10,442 nucleotides of DNA from Clostridia bacterium (GTDB lineage: Bacteria > Bacillota > Clostridia > Christensenellales > UBA1242), in NCBI GenBank assembly GCA_017553065.1, contig JAFZND010000138.1, positions 1 through 10,442 of the forward strand. The letters run 5' to 3'. This document shows positions 1-6,870 of this stretch, piece by piece; position 1 is the stretch's first letter; every line of letters begins with the position of its first letter. A program made the position numbers and the translations under genes. Below the pieces are notes generated by a model that did not search any database, was not told the DNA's origin, and worked only from the letters and a program-made list of their open reading frames with translations.

Positions 1-3000
1 ATTTTTGCATTTGTCAGTAAACGGCACACCTGCAACCACAATTAGTGAATATGTGGATCTCACATTACAAAAAGCTCTTAATGGTTATGATATAGATGTA
101 TCAAGCATCACAAGGCTTGCTGTGGCTATTGCAACAATGTTTGTGAATACAATTATGTTCCCTATTTTATTCTTGGTGCTTAGATATTTGTTATTGCCAC
201 TACATCTACTATTGTGCAGATTAATATTTGGCAAAAAAGTGAAAGTAGCCAAAGGCGAGCCAAAACCAAAAAAATATGGTGCAATTGGAGCAGTTGTTGG
301 CGGATTTACAGGGTTACTTATTTCAAGTGTAGTCATGTCACCCGTAGTTGGATATATGACGACTGCAAACTTGCTTGAACAAGCAACCAAAAATGAAGAG
401 GGCAAAGGTGTAATTACAGTAAATGCTGGCGATATGTATAACAAAGTATACGATGGCTACTCTAAGAGCCCTTACTACTACATATCTCGTTACACAGGTA
501 CTCAAGCATTGTCAAACTGGATGTTTGATGGTGTGGCAGTTGCCAAAGTTAATGGCAAAACAATTAAAATAAATAAAGAAATCAAAACTCTTGCTAAGGC
601 ATACACAGATTTAAAAGATATCATAGAGGGCCTTGGTCTTGGCAAAGATAAAAACGCAATTCAAAATGTTACACAAGAGCAATTTACAGGATACTTAAAT
701 GCAGTTGAAAGAGTGTTGACATTATGCTATGAAAGTGATTTATTGGTAACTATTGGCGATGCAGTAGTTCCTGTGGGTGTTGCATACATAGACAAAATGG
801 AAATGAGTGGACTAGATGAATATACAAAAGAATTGATTCATGCAAGTGCACAAATTGCAAAAAATTATAGTTTTGAAAGTGCAAAAGAAGTTTTAAATGG
901 CATGTTGGGTGTAGCAAAAAAACTTGACCAAAAAGAAATTTTATTGCCACTCATGCAAGGAAAATTACAAAAAGTTGAAGATTTCACTGGCAAAATTGAC
1001 AAAGAATTAGCACAAGGTGTGATGAATGATTTGTTTAGCATTAGAATTGTGTCAGACGTTGCGGTAGAGCTTACAAACTCTGCAATTAACTATCTCACAA
1101 AAGTTGCCGAAGTGGAATATGAAAAAGCAAATGATGTTACTGCCGAGCAAGCAAAAACAGCACTTACAAATATTGTGGTGAGTTTTGCAGATGCAATCAC
1201 AGGTATTGACACCGATAGCTGGATGTATTACAAAGAATCTGACATTGAAAAATTAGGTACTGTATTAGATACAATCAAACATTCAGCAGTTATTACTTCT
1301 CAAACATACACAGCAATAGTAGACAAAATTGAAAACAAACTAAAAGATGTAATTGATGACACAGAATTTAGTGAACAAATATGCAATGACTTAAAGCAAG
1401 CAATTGATAGAATTAGTGACATTGATAATTGGACAGGAGAATTTACAAAGATTCACAAAGTAGTTACTGCATTAAATAATGCAGTTGCAGATGAAAACAA
1501 GCAAATTAAAGATGGTATAGAAAACTACGACTTCGAAAATCTTGGTAAAGCATTAGATGAATTGAATACTACTTATGCATTTGATACAACCCAAGGTGGT
1601 GTAAGTGTTCAAACTCTTGCTAGCCACATAATTGCATGGGTAAAAGATGATCAGTTGGGTGAAACTGGTGCTGATATTGCTGGCACAATTTCACTACTTC
1701 AAACTAATGCACAAAATGTTACAAGTTGGCAAACTTCACTTGCAAAAGTGCAAGAACTAATTGTGGAACTTGTAAACATGTCAAAATATGAAGATATTGT
1801 AGAAGAATTTAAAACAGGCACACTTGCATTAAAACTTGGTAGTGCTCTAGATAAAGCAAAAACATCTCAATTATTTGCAAATAGTGCAGATAGAGTATTT
1901 GCAAAAGAAATTCTTGATAAAGTAAAAACAAGTACAGTTGGCGATGGCACAGGTGCTACTGACAAAGCAATATCAAAAGCAGTAGAAAAGATGCAAGACA
2001 ATATTGATGATGCATACACCATTACTTGGGCATATGAATTTGCAGACTTAAAAGATTTGTTTGCGTCCGATATGGATGATATTGATATTGACAATATGCA
2101 ACCACTTACACAAACAATTGATACAATAATTGAAAGAAATCATGTAATTATTACATATAATGTAATAAATGCAATGCTAAAAGAAGTTGTAGGTGGATCG
2201 CAAGAAATTAAAGATTTGCAAGACAAGCCAGAATACGAAAGTGCAATTACTCATATTATTACAAATATTGATTCACTTTCTGGTGATATCTACACAAGTG
2301 ATGTCTACAAAAGAAATGTCTACACAAGAGAAGTTGGATATCTAAAATCCTTAAAAGATATGCTAAATGACACCAGTACAGATACAGCAGGATTTAGTCA
2401 TAATATTGCAGAGATAGATTTTGCAAATGCAAATCAACTTGCATACTTTGGTTCTAAATTTAACGAACTAAGCCCAAGCATACTTGTTGGTGGCACAGGT
2501 TATGATGTGGTATCTTATGCATTAGATGACTACACACAAGATAAAGGTGCAACTTATGAATACAGGCCAGTGTTACTTGCAGTGCGCGACAATCTTGACG
2601 ATTTAGAGGGTGGTCATACTTCAAGCAATACTTATTACACAGATTTATTCACGGCATTTGGCGATGTTGCAAACATTAGTGTAAGTGCTGTGGATAAAGA
2701 CCATATTTCAGATGCCGCTACAGAAGTTGAAGCTATGTTGGCAGAGAAACAGCAAAATATTCTTATTTGCTACAATGGAGCAGGTGAAATTGCAAAAATT
2801 GCTATGGATAAAGTATACACAGCTCTTGAGCAAAGGAGAGTGGAAGCCGAGGCAATTACCGACCCAGATATTAAAGCACAAAAACTTGCACAACTTGATA
2901 GTGCAGAACACTATATTGATGTGTATAAAACATATCTTGGTTCAATTAGTGGCGACCAACCATATAATAGTGACACATATCAATCAGCAATTGTGGGTAG

Positions 3001-3055
3001 TGAAACAATTCAAATAAATAAACCATTCACTCATGTTGCAAGTATGATAGTTTAA
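1..3055 (+). CDS. Large membrane-anchored protein, CvpA-like N-terminal region (5' partial)
   Basis: The frame is open to the left edge (codons start at base 2), so the gene begins upstream; the first TTG at base 5 has no ribosome-binding site. At least 1016 residues are visible. Counting from that TTG, a hydrophobic stretch at about 37-75 is followed by a Lys-rich linker (about 77-90, KKVKVAKGEPKPKK) and a Gly-rich hydrophobic segment at about 91-118. The basic linker should be cytoplasmic, placing the roughly 900 residues after 118 outside the membrane. That part is rich in Ala, Asp, Thr, Asn and Lys and looks mostly helical, with no catalytic motif I recognise. The two helices with a basic linker and a glycine-rich last helix resemble the second half of the CvpA (colicin V production) family, which has four membrane helices; the first two would be off the window. 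That assignment is tentative, and an unrelated surface or envelope protein is equally possible. The gene ends at TAA just before a hairpin terminator. Confidence 0.8.
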   Translation, partial: FLHLSVNGTPATTISEYVDLTLQKALNGYDIDVSSITRLAVAIATMFVNTIMFPILFLVLRYLLLPLHLLLCRLIFGKKVKVAKGEPKPKKYGAIGAVVGGFTGLLISSVVMSPVVGYMTTANLLEQATKNEEGKGVITVNAGDMYNKVYDGYSKSPYYYISRYTGTQALSNWMFDGVAVAKVNGKTIKINKEIKTLAKAYTDLKDIIEGLGLGKDKNAIQNVTQEQFTGYLNAVERVLTLCYESDLLVTIGDAVVPVGVAYIDKMEMSGLDEYTKELIHASAQIAKNYSFESAKEVLNGMLGVAKKLDQKEILLPLMQGKLQKVEDFTGKIDKELAQGVMNDLFSIRIVSDVAVELTNSAINYLTKVAEVEYEKANDVTAEQAKTALTNIVVSFADAITGIDTDSWMYYKESDIEKLGTVLDTIKHSAVITSQTYTAIVDKIENKLKDVIDDTEFSEQICNDLKQAIDRISDIDNWTGEFTKIHKVVTALNNAVADENKQIKDGIENYDFENLGKALDELNTTYAFDTTQGGVSVQTLASHIIAWVKDDQLGETGADIAGTISLLQTNAQNVTSWQTSLAKVQELIVELVNMSKYEDIVEEFKTGTLALKLGSALDKAKTSQLFANSADRVFAKEILDKVKTSTVGDGTGATDKAISKAVEKMQDNIDDAYTITWAYEFADLKDLFASDMDDIDIDNMQPLTQTIDTIIERNHVIITYNVINAMLKEVVGGSQEIKDLQDKPEYESAITHIITNIDSLSGDIYTSDVYKRNVYTREVGYLKSLKDMLNDTSTDTAGFSHNIAEIDFANANQLAYFGSKFNELSPSILVGGTGYDVVSYALDDYTQDKGATYEYRPVLLAVRDNLDDLEGGHTSSNTYYTDLFTAFGDVANISVSAVDKDHISDAATEVEAMLAEKQQNILICYNGAGEIAKIAMDKVYTALEQRRVEAEAITDPDIKAQKLAQLDSAEHYIDVYKTYLGSISGDQPYNSDTYQSAIVGSETIQINKPFTHVASMIV
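2285..2329 (+). repeat. Three 15-bp in-frame tandem repeats (pentapeptide triplication)
   Basis: Three consecutive 15-base units (2285-2299, 2300-2314, 2315-2329) share the core TCTACA and encode DIYTS, DVYKR and NVYTR. They are aligned with the codons of the large membrane protein (residues 761-775 from base 5). The units differ by a few bases, so this is a diverged short duplication rather than a recent slippage product. Confidence 0.7.
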
Positions 3056-3056
3056 C

Positions 3057-3087
3057 AAAAAAGACAGCAAAATTTGCTGTCTTTTTA
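3057..3087. terminator. Bidirectional intrinsic terminator between convergent genes
   Basis: GACAGCAAA (3063-3071) pairs with TTTGCTGTC (3073-3081). The stem is flanked by six A residues on the left (3057-3062) and five T residues on the right (3082-3086), so it can terminate transcripts on both strands. It starts one base after the stop of the large plus-strand gene. On the minus strand it overlaps the stop codon of the facing gene at 3085-3087. Confidence 0.9.
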
Positions 3088-3897
3088 TTCGTTTATACTA
3101 AATTCAATACTTGAGCCAGAAAACCTAAAAGATGTGTTTGTTTTTGCAGCCAACTGGCGTACTGTTGTAATAAATTTATTAAATGATATTTCTGATACTT
3201 TTGTTTCGCCTTTGTTTAACACTGATGTTATCACATCGCAGCGGGATTGGTTTCTTTCATTCCCGCCTATTTCATTATATCCAACAACTCGCGAATTATC
3301 TATCACAACCTCACCACCTTCTAAGTGAATAATATTTTCAGTAGTTACCCAAGCATATCCATTGTCTGGCAATAAATTTCTTACTTCAATATTTGATGCA
3401 AGGTTTCCAATATTAATGTATTCCAATATTTTTATTGAATATTGGTTGCCACTATACACTTGAATTTGCACAGCATTCATTTGTGAATGAAATTCTCTTG
3501 CAAATATTCCCATTTGCAAATCGGATAGGGTGTAGTTGGCTGTTGCGGGCTCCTCTGTTTCCCACTTGTCTAAATCAATGTTGCCATCCATATAGTAATC
3601 AATGCCAGCACCACTAAGTACATTTTGTACGTTAGTTTTTTGTGCTGTTGTTGCTGCTGCCACATTGTTGTCTTCCATTCCTTGTATCACAAGTATAGTT
3701 GAATATTTGTAAGTATCATTTTTTAGTTTATCAAAGGCATCCATATCTGTCATTTTTGGAAAAGATATTCCACTTACGCCTCTTATTATGCCAATTACAA
3801 TGCATGCACCAAAAAGGAGTGTAAAAAACAATCGTGAAAGTTTTTTATTAAGTTTTGCCTTTTGTTCAGGCGTACGTTCTTTCTTTTTCTTTGCCAT
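3085..3897 (-). CDS. Single-pass membrane protein of unknown function
   Basis: This is a 270-residue protein starting MAKKKKERTPEQ. The N-terminus is very Lys-rich (about residues 2-21) and is followed by one hydrophobic segment at about 22-43 (LFFTLLFGACIVIGII), then a hydrophilic domain of about 225 residues. The basic side should stay in the cytoplasm, so the domain is predicted to be outside. I recognise no catalytic motif or named family. The domain contains an Ala/Thr-rich patch near residues 77-85 and ends in a Ser/Phe-rich segment. I chose the ATG at 3897 rather than upstream TTG 3933 or ATG 3927, because those codons lie on the promoter hexamers (TTG-ACT and TAT-AAT) and the Lys-rich signal-anchor start is typical. 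There is no Shine-Dalgarno sequence before 3897; the predicted transcript begins at the start codon itself. The gene is convergent with the large membrane protein and divergent from the acetyltransferase operon. Confidence 0.85.
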   Translation of the reverse strand: MAKKKKERTPEQKAKLNKKLSRLFFTLLFGACIVIGIIRGVSGISFPKMTDMDAFDKLKNDTYKYSTILVIQGMEDNNVAAATTAQKTNVQNVLSGAGIDYYMDGNIDLDKWETEEPATANYTLSDLQMGIFAREFHSQMNAVQIQVYSGNQYSIKILEYINIGNLASNIEVRNLLPDNGYAWVTTENIIHLEGGEVVIDNSRVVGYNEIGGNERNQSRCDVITSVLNKGETKVSEISFNKFITTVRQLAAKTNTSFRFSGSSIEFSINE

Positions 3898-3903
3898 ACA
3901 TTT

Positions 3904-3933
3904 ATTATATCTAACACGTGTGCACATAGTCAA
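3904..3933 (-). promoter_or_regulatory. Promoter of the minus-strand membrane protein, leaderless
   Basis: On the minus strand, TTGACT (3933-3928) and a perfect TATAAT (3909-3904) are 18 bases apart. Six bases separate the -10 from the ATG, so the expected transcription start falls at about 3897, the A of the start codon. The spacer holds two overlapping 8-bp palindromes, ACACGTGT (3914-3921) and TGTGCACA (3919-3926), which could be a regulator site. Confidence 0.75.
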
Positions 3934-3956
3934 GTTATTAATTTAGATGCCAAATA

Positions 3957-3985
3957 TTGAAAAATTTGTCGAAATATGTTACACT
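3957..3985 (+). promoter_or_regulatory. Promoter of the GNAT-DUF3800 operon
   Basis: TTGAAA (3957-3962), a 17-base spacer and TACACT (3980-3985) match a sigma-A-type promoter. The predicted start is near 3992, giving a leader of about 14 bases that carries the AAAGAGG ribosome-binding site (3994-4000) five bases before the ATG at 4006. It is divergent from the promoter of the minus-strand membrane protein. Confidence 0.75.
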
Positions 3986-3995
3986 ATTAGTGTAA
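3979..3995. promoter_or_regulatory. Perfect 17-bp palindrome over -10/+1, candidate operator
   Basis: TTACACTA (3979-3986), a central T and TAGTGTAA (3988-3995) form a perfect inverted repeat. It covers the -10 element and the predicted start site of the GNAT-DUF3800 operon, the usual position for a repressor operator. No regulator gene lies in the window, so the binding protein is unknown. Confidence 0.6.
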
Positions 3996-4005
3996 AGAGG
4001 TTGTT

Positions 4006-4467
4006 ATGTTAGTAAAAACATCAAAATATATAGATGATAAAAAGTGCGAATACGAAGTACAAATGCAAGCAACCATTGACGAACAAAATTGTTTCAACAT
4101 ATCACACAAAGAAAATGATTTTGAAATTTGCAAACTTAAAGCATTTTTAAATGAAGATAATGCACTTGTACTTATTAACGTGTGGGTAGACCCTGACTAT
4201 CGAAAGTTAGGTCTTGGCAGTGCACTAATGAAGGCAGCTGATTATTTTGCATACGAAAATGGGGCAAATAAAATAGAAGGATATTTTACACCAGAAAACA
4301 ATAGGGCAAAATTTATGTATCAACATTATGGTTATGATATTGAAGAAAATGGTGATTTAAAAATTGTGAAAGATGGCGGCAAGGATGGTGAAAATTTCAC
4401 CAAATATAATTCAGATATAATTGAAGAAGAATATGACCAAATTATGCTAGACGAAGTAGTAATGTAG
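4006..4467 (+). CDS. GNAT-family N-acetyltransferase
   Basis: This is a 153-residue protein of the Gcn5-related acetyltransferase fold. The acetyl-CoA-binding motif A is seen as a strand LINVWVDPDYR (56-66) running into R66-K-L-G69-L-G71, the R/QxxGxG/A phosphate loop, followed by helix SALMKAADYF. The motif B region is ENNRAKFMYQHYGY (97-110), with the typical N..A..(F/Y)Y...G pattern. A charged tail of about 35 residues rich in Glu, Asp and Lys follows the core. The substrate cannot be read from sequence; small molecules, peptides, protein N-termini and aminoacyl-tRNA are all known GNAT substrates. It is the first gene of an operon with two DUF3800 genes: its TAG stop is 12 bases from the next ATG, and the next gene's ribosome-binding site begins just after the stop. 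No ribbon-helix-helix antitoxin gene lies beside it, which argues against the classical GNAT-toxin pair. Confidence 0.85.
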   Translation: MLVKTSKYIDDKKCEYEVQMQATIDEQNCFNISHKENDFEICKLKAFLNEDNALVLINVWVDPDYRKLGLGSALMKAADYFAYENGANKIEGYFTPENNRAKFMYQHYGYDIEENGDLKIVKDGGKDGENFTKYNSDIIEEEYDQIMLDEVVM

Positions 4468-4479
4468 TGAGGTGTAATT

Positions 4480-5550
4480 ATGGATAAAAAGAAATATGTT
4501 CTATATGTAGACGATGGTGGTGGATACACACAAGGTGGTCGTCATAAAAAAGGTGGCAGCCAGCAAAGCGCGTCTGGTAGCACACCAGGAACAATTAAAG
4601 GGATATTGCCAATTGGCCCTGCAAGATTTTTTATTGGTGTTCTTGTTCCAGAAGGTGAAATGGAAGATGTAATAGAAGAAATTGCAGAATTGCGCAGTCG
4701 TTTGGGGTTGCGTGATGAGGATGAAATTCATGCCACAGAGCAAAATAATCAAAATAGAAGCATTATGGCTGATTATGTTGGTGGTATTATTGATATTGCG
4801 AAAAAATATGGTATAAAAATCGTATCATCTAAAAGTGACCATAGCATCAAAATTCAAGAAACACTTGAAATGGCATTACAAAATTTGTATGGCGTAAATA
4901 TTACGGGGCACGGCAAAGAAGATGTTCCCGAAGATGAAAAATTTACATTAGAAGACTTGGATCCGGGCAGAGACCACGACAAAGATCCATATAAATATAA
5001 AAAACTTAGCCTTATTTCACTATTTGACTCAGCTCAAAGGGTTGTGGGCGAAGAAGGCGAAATTACACGAGTTGTTTGTGATGAGGATTTGGGCAAAAAA
5101 GCAGGCAGTAGTTATCAAATCACAAAAGATACCACACTAGAATTTGTACAATCTGTTAAAAAAGATGGTGACACTAGTGAATTGTTGGTAGATAAACTAG
5201 GTGTTCAAATGGCAGACAATATGGCGTGGTTTTACAATAGAATAAATTATGTTATTCCTGGAAAGATAAGAGAATATGCAGACGATTATCGTCCAAGTAG
5301 AGAAGATGAAAGATATTTTCATATTTGGCGTAAAACAATAAACAGAGGAATATATGCTGGCGAATTTACCGAAGCAATTTGCGTAGGCGAAAAAGAAGAC
5401 TTTGATCAATTCGTTTATTCGGTACAGCATTTCAAAAATCCTTTGATTTATAAAGATGGACAATTTTCACCTGAACAAGCGTTACACAATGAGTCACACA
5501 AACAGGGAAATAACCAAAATGTTTTAAAAGATAATTTAATGATTTCTTAA
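4480..5550 (+). CDS. DUF3800-family protein, copy 1 (predicted RNase H-like fold)
   Basis: This 356-residue protein has the landmarks of DUF3800 in order. These are an N-terminal strand ending in an acidic motif (YVLYVDDGGG, 6-15), a second strand FFIGVLVPE (50-58), the HATE motif (84-87), a strand ending VVCDEDL (198-204) and QMADNMAW (243-250, the family's Q-x-A-D-x-x-A). The acidic residues D11/D12, E87, D201/E202 and D246 are arranged like the metal ligands of RNase H-like nucleases. Nuclease activity is inferred, not shown. The usual DESG appears here as DDGG. A Gly/Ser/Lys linker (about 21-38), a charged insert (about 144-176) and a tail of about 100 residues after the ADN motif extend it beyond a minimal family member. 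The start is set by GAGGTG at 4469-4474, five bases upstream. It is clearly paralogous to the next gene. Confidence 0.82.
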   Translation: MDKKKYVLYVDDGGGYTQGGRHKKGGSQQSASGSTPGTIKGILPIGPARFFIGVLVPEGEMEDVIEEIAELRSRLGLRDEDEIHATEQNNQNRSIMADYVGGIIDIAKKYGIKIVSSKSDHSIKIQETLEMALQNLYGVNITGHGKEDVPEDEKFTLEDLDPGRDHDKDPYKYKKLSLISLFDSAQRVVGEEGEITRVVCDEDLGKKAGSSYQITKDTTLEFVQSVKKDGDTSELLVDKLGVQMADNMAWFYNRINYVIPGKIREYADDYRPSREDERYFHIWRKTINRGIYAGEFTEAICVGEKEDFDQFVYSVQHFKNPLIYKDGQFSPEQALHNESHKQGNNQNVLKDNLMIS

Positions 5551-5570
5551 TATTATTTAGGGGTAATAAT

Positions 5571-6614
5571 ATGGGTAAAAAAGAATACATTATGGCTGTG
5601 GATGATTCTGGATACACATATACCGAAAAAGGTAAGGATGGCAAAGAACACATGGTGCAATCGGTATTGCAAGCGCCAGCCGCCAATCCAGAAGAAAGTA
5701 TGAAAAAATTGGGTCAAAGTAAATATTTTGTGGGTGTACTTATCCCTGCAGATAAGTTGCCACATGTTTCTGCCGACCTAGAAGATGCGTCAGAAGAATT
5801 GCGCATTAGTTTGTTGCGCATTGGTAAAGATTTAAAAGAAATTCATGCCACCGAACTATTTAGAAATGAAAATAGGGATAGTAGGGATGCATTCTTAAAT
5901 TATTTGCAACGCATTGCAGATATTACCCAAAAATATGAATTAACAATAGTTGTATCACCAAAGGATACAACCATTAGAACTCGTGAAGAAAAACGTGACG
6001 GAATACTAAAAAATTATAGTGCACAACTATATCCATATCATCCATTAAACCCAAGTAAGAAAAATACACGTCATTCAAATAAGCAATATCAACAAAAAAG
6101 TTTGCTTGAATTAAATGACATGGTAAATATGTACCTATCTGATGGCGGCTATGTGTCCACTATACTATGTGACGAAGGTTTGCACAAAAAAGGTACAAAT
6201 ATAAAAATTGCAGATAACACAGCGCTAATGTTTCTATCTAGCGAAGATAATTCCCTAATTCAATTTGCTGACAATATTGCCTGGCTATACAATAGAGTGA
6301 ATGAAGTTGTGCCAGATAGAGTAGGTAGACAAAAACGCGCAATGCTAGATGATGATGTGACACTTACTTCCACTTACGAAATGCTTCTTAACCACGTGTT
6401 AAAACATGACGAAACAAAACAAGAAAAACTAAATGATAATTTATTAGAGTATAAGCAAAATTATCTTCCACATAAAATATATACTAGCGAAACTAGATTT
6501 TTGGAAGACATTGGCAAGCGCGTATTTGAATTACCACGCGTAAGAATTGATGAGGGCAAATATCTCCTAACGGTTTACGAGCCAGGCAGAGATAAGGTAA
6601 TGGGAGATGAATAA
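5571..6614 (+). CDS. DUF3800-family protein, copy 2 (predicted RNase H-like fold)
   Basis: This 347-residue paralogue of the preceding gene has the same ordered blocks: YIMAVDDSG (6-14), YFVGVLIP (52-59), EIHATEL (90-96), ILCDEGLHKKG (198-208) and QFADNIAWLYNR (231-242). The candidate acidic site is D11/D12, E95, D201/E202 and D234. The first motif, DDSG, is closer to the family DESG than copy 1's DDGG. The shared blocks are near-identical in places, but inserts and tails differ strongly, so the duplication is old and the two may have separate roles or form a heterodimer. It follows copy 1 after 20 bases with AGGGG (5559-5563) seven bases before the ATG, so it is translated from the same mRNA. 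A 15-bp hairpin terminator follows 39 bases after its stop. Substrate and biological role are unknown. Confidence 0.82.
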   Translation: MGKKEYIMAVDDSGYTYTEKGKDGKEHMVQSVLQAPAANPEESMKKLGQSKYFVGVLIPADKLPHVSADLEDASEELRISLLRIGKDLKEIHATELFRNENRDSRDAFLNYLQRIADITQKYELTIVVSPKDTTIRTREEKRDGILKNYSAQLYPYHPLNPSKKNTRHSNKQYQQKSLLELNDMVNMYLSDGGYVSTILCDEGLHKKGTNIKIADNTALMFLSSEDNSLIQFADNIAWLYNRVNEVVPDRVGRQKRAMLDDDVTLTSTYEMLLNHVLKHDETKQEKLNDNLLEYKQNYLPHKIYTSETRFLEDIGKRVFELPRVRIDEGKYLLTVYEPGRDKVMGDE

Positions 6615-6627
6615 ATCATACTATTGC

Positions 6628-6656
6628 TTGATTTTGAGTGATATAAATTATATAAT
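6628..6656 (+). promoter_or_regulatory. Promoter of tRNA-Arg(CCT)
   Basis: TTGATT (6628-6633), a 17-base spacer and a perfect TATAAT (6651-6656) predict a start near 6663, 30 bases before the mature tRNA 5' end. The last three bases of the -10 are also the first bases of the terminator hairpin's left arm. Confidence 0.75.
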
Positions 6657-6692
6657 ATATTTGTGTTGGTAAAACAACGCAAATATATTTTT
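6654..6692 (+). terminator. Terminator of the GNAT-DUF3800 operon, abutting the tRNA
   Basis: A 15-bp stem (6654-6668 with 6675-6689, one G-U pair) closes a six-base loop GTAAAA and runs into five T residues (6688-6692). It ends immediately before the tRNA gene. A transcript started at the tRNA promoter (about 6663) lacks most of the left arm and can form only the top six pairs, away from the U-tract, so it should not terminate here. Confidence 0.8.
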
Positions 6693-6767
6693 CTTCCCTT
6701 AGTTAAATGGATATAACAGACCCCTCCTAAGGGTCAATTGTAGGTTCGATTCCTACAGGGAAGACCA
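6693..6767 (+). tRNA. tRNA-Arg (anticodon CCT)
   Basis: A complete cloverleaf can be drawn. The acceptor is CTTCCCT (6693-6699) with AGGGAAG (6757-6763), followed by discriminator A6764 and encoded CCA (6765-6767). The D-arm is GTTA/TAAC. The anticodon stem is GACCC/GGGTC around loop CTCCTAA, with anticodon CCT at 6726-6728. A four-base variable region precedes the T-arm GTAGG/CCTAC with loop TTCGATT. It reads AGG arginine codons. No tRNA 3'-end duplication is visible elsewhere in the window, so there is no sign here of an integrated element using it as an attachment site. Confidence 0.95.
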
Positions 6768-6812
6768 AATTAGATGAACCAAATGCAATTAAGAAGATGT
6801 TGCTAGTGTACT

Positions 6813-6842
6813 AAAAAAAGAACCTAACATAGGTTCTTTTTT
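6813..6842. terminator. Bidirectional terminator between tRNA-Arg and the minus-strand orphan gene
   Basis: GAACCTA (6820-6826) pairs with TAGGTTC (6830-6836) around loop ACA, flanked by seven A residues (6813-6819) and six T residues (6837-6842). It can end the tRNA transcript on the plus strand and the hypothetical gene's transcript on the minus strand, whose stop is 28 bases away. Confidence 0.88.
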
Positions 6843-6870
6843 GTATTGTATATAATGCTTGCGCAATGTG

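Noticed and set aside
2685..3017. 110-codon plus-strand frame inside the 3' end of the large membrane protein
   Set aside because: Out-of-frame shadow of a well-supported coding region, with no ribosome-binding site.
3898..3933. 12-residue N-terminal extension of the minus-strand membrane protein
   Set aside because: Its codons are the promoter hexamers and spacer; the Lys-rich start at 3897 fits a membrane-anchor N-terminus.
4006..4467. GNAT gene as a classical GNAT toxin with partner antitoxin
   Set aside because: No ribbon-helix-helix or other small antitoxin gene is adjacent; its partners are two DUF3800 genes.
6693..6767. tRNA-Arg(CCT) as an integration site of a mobile element
   Set aside because: No integrase gene and no duplicate of the tRNA 3' end are present in the window.
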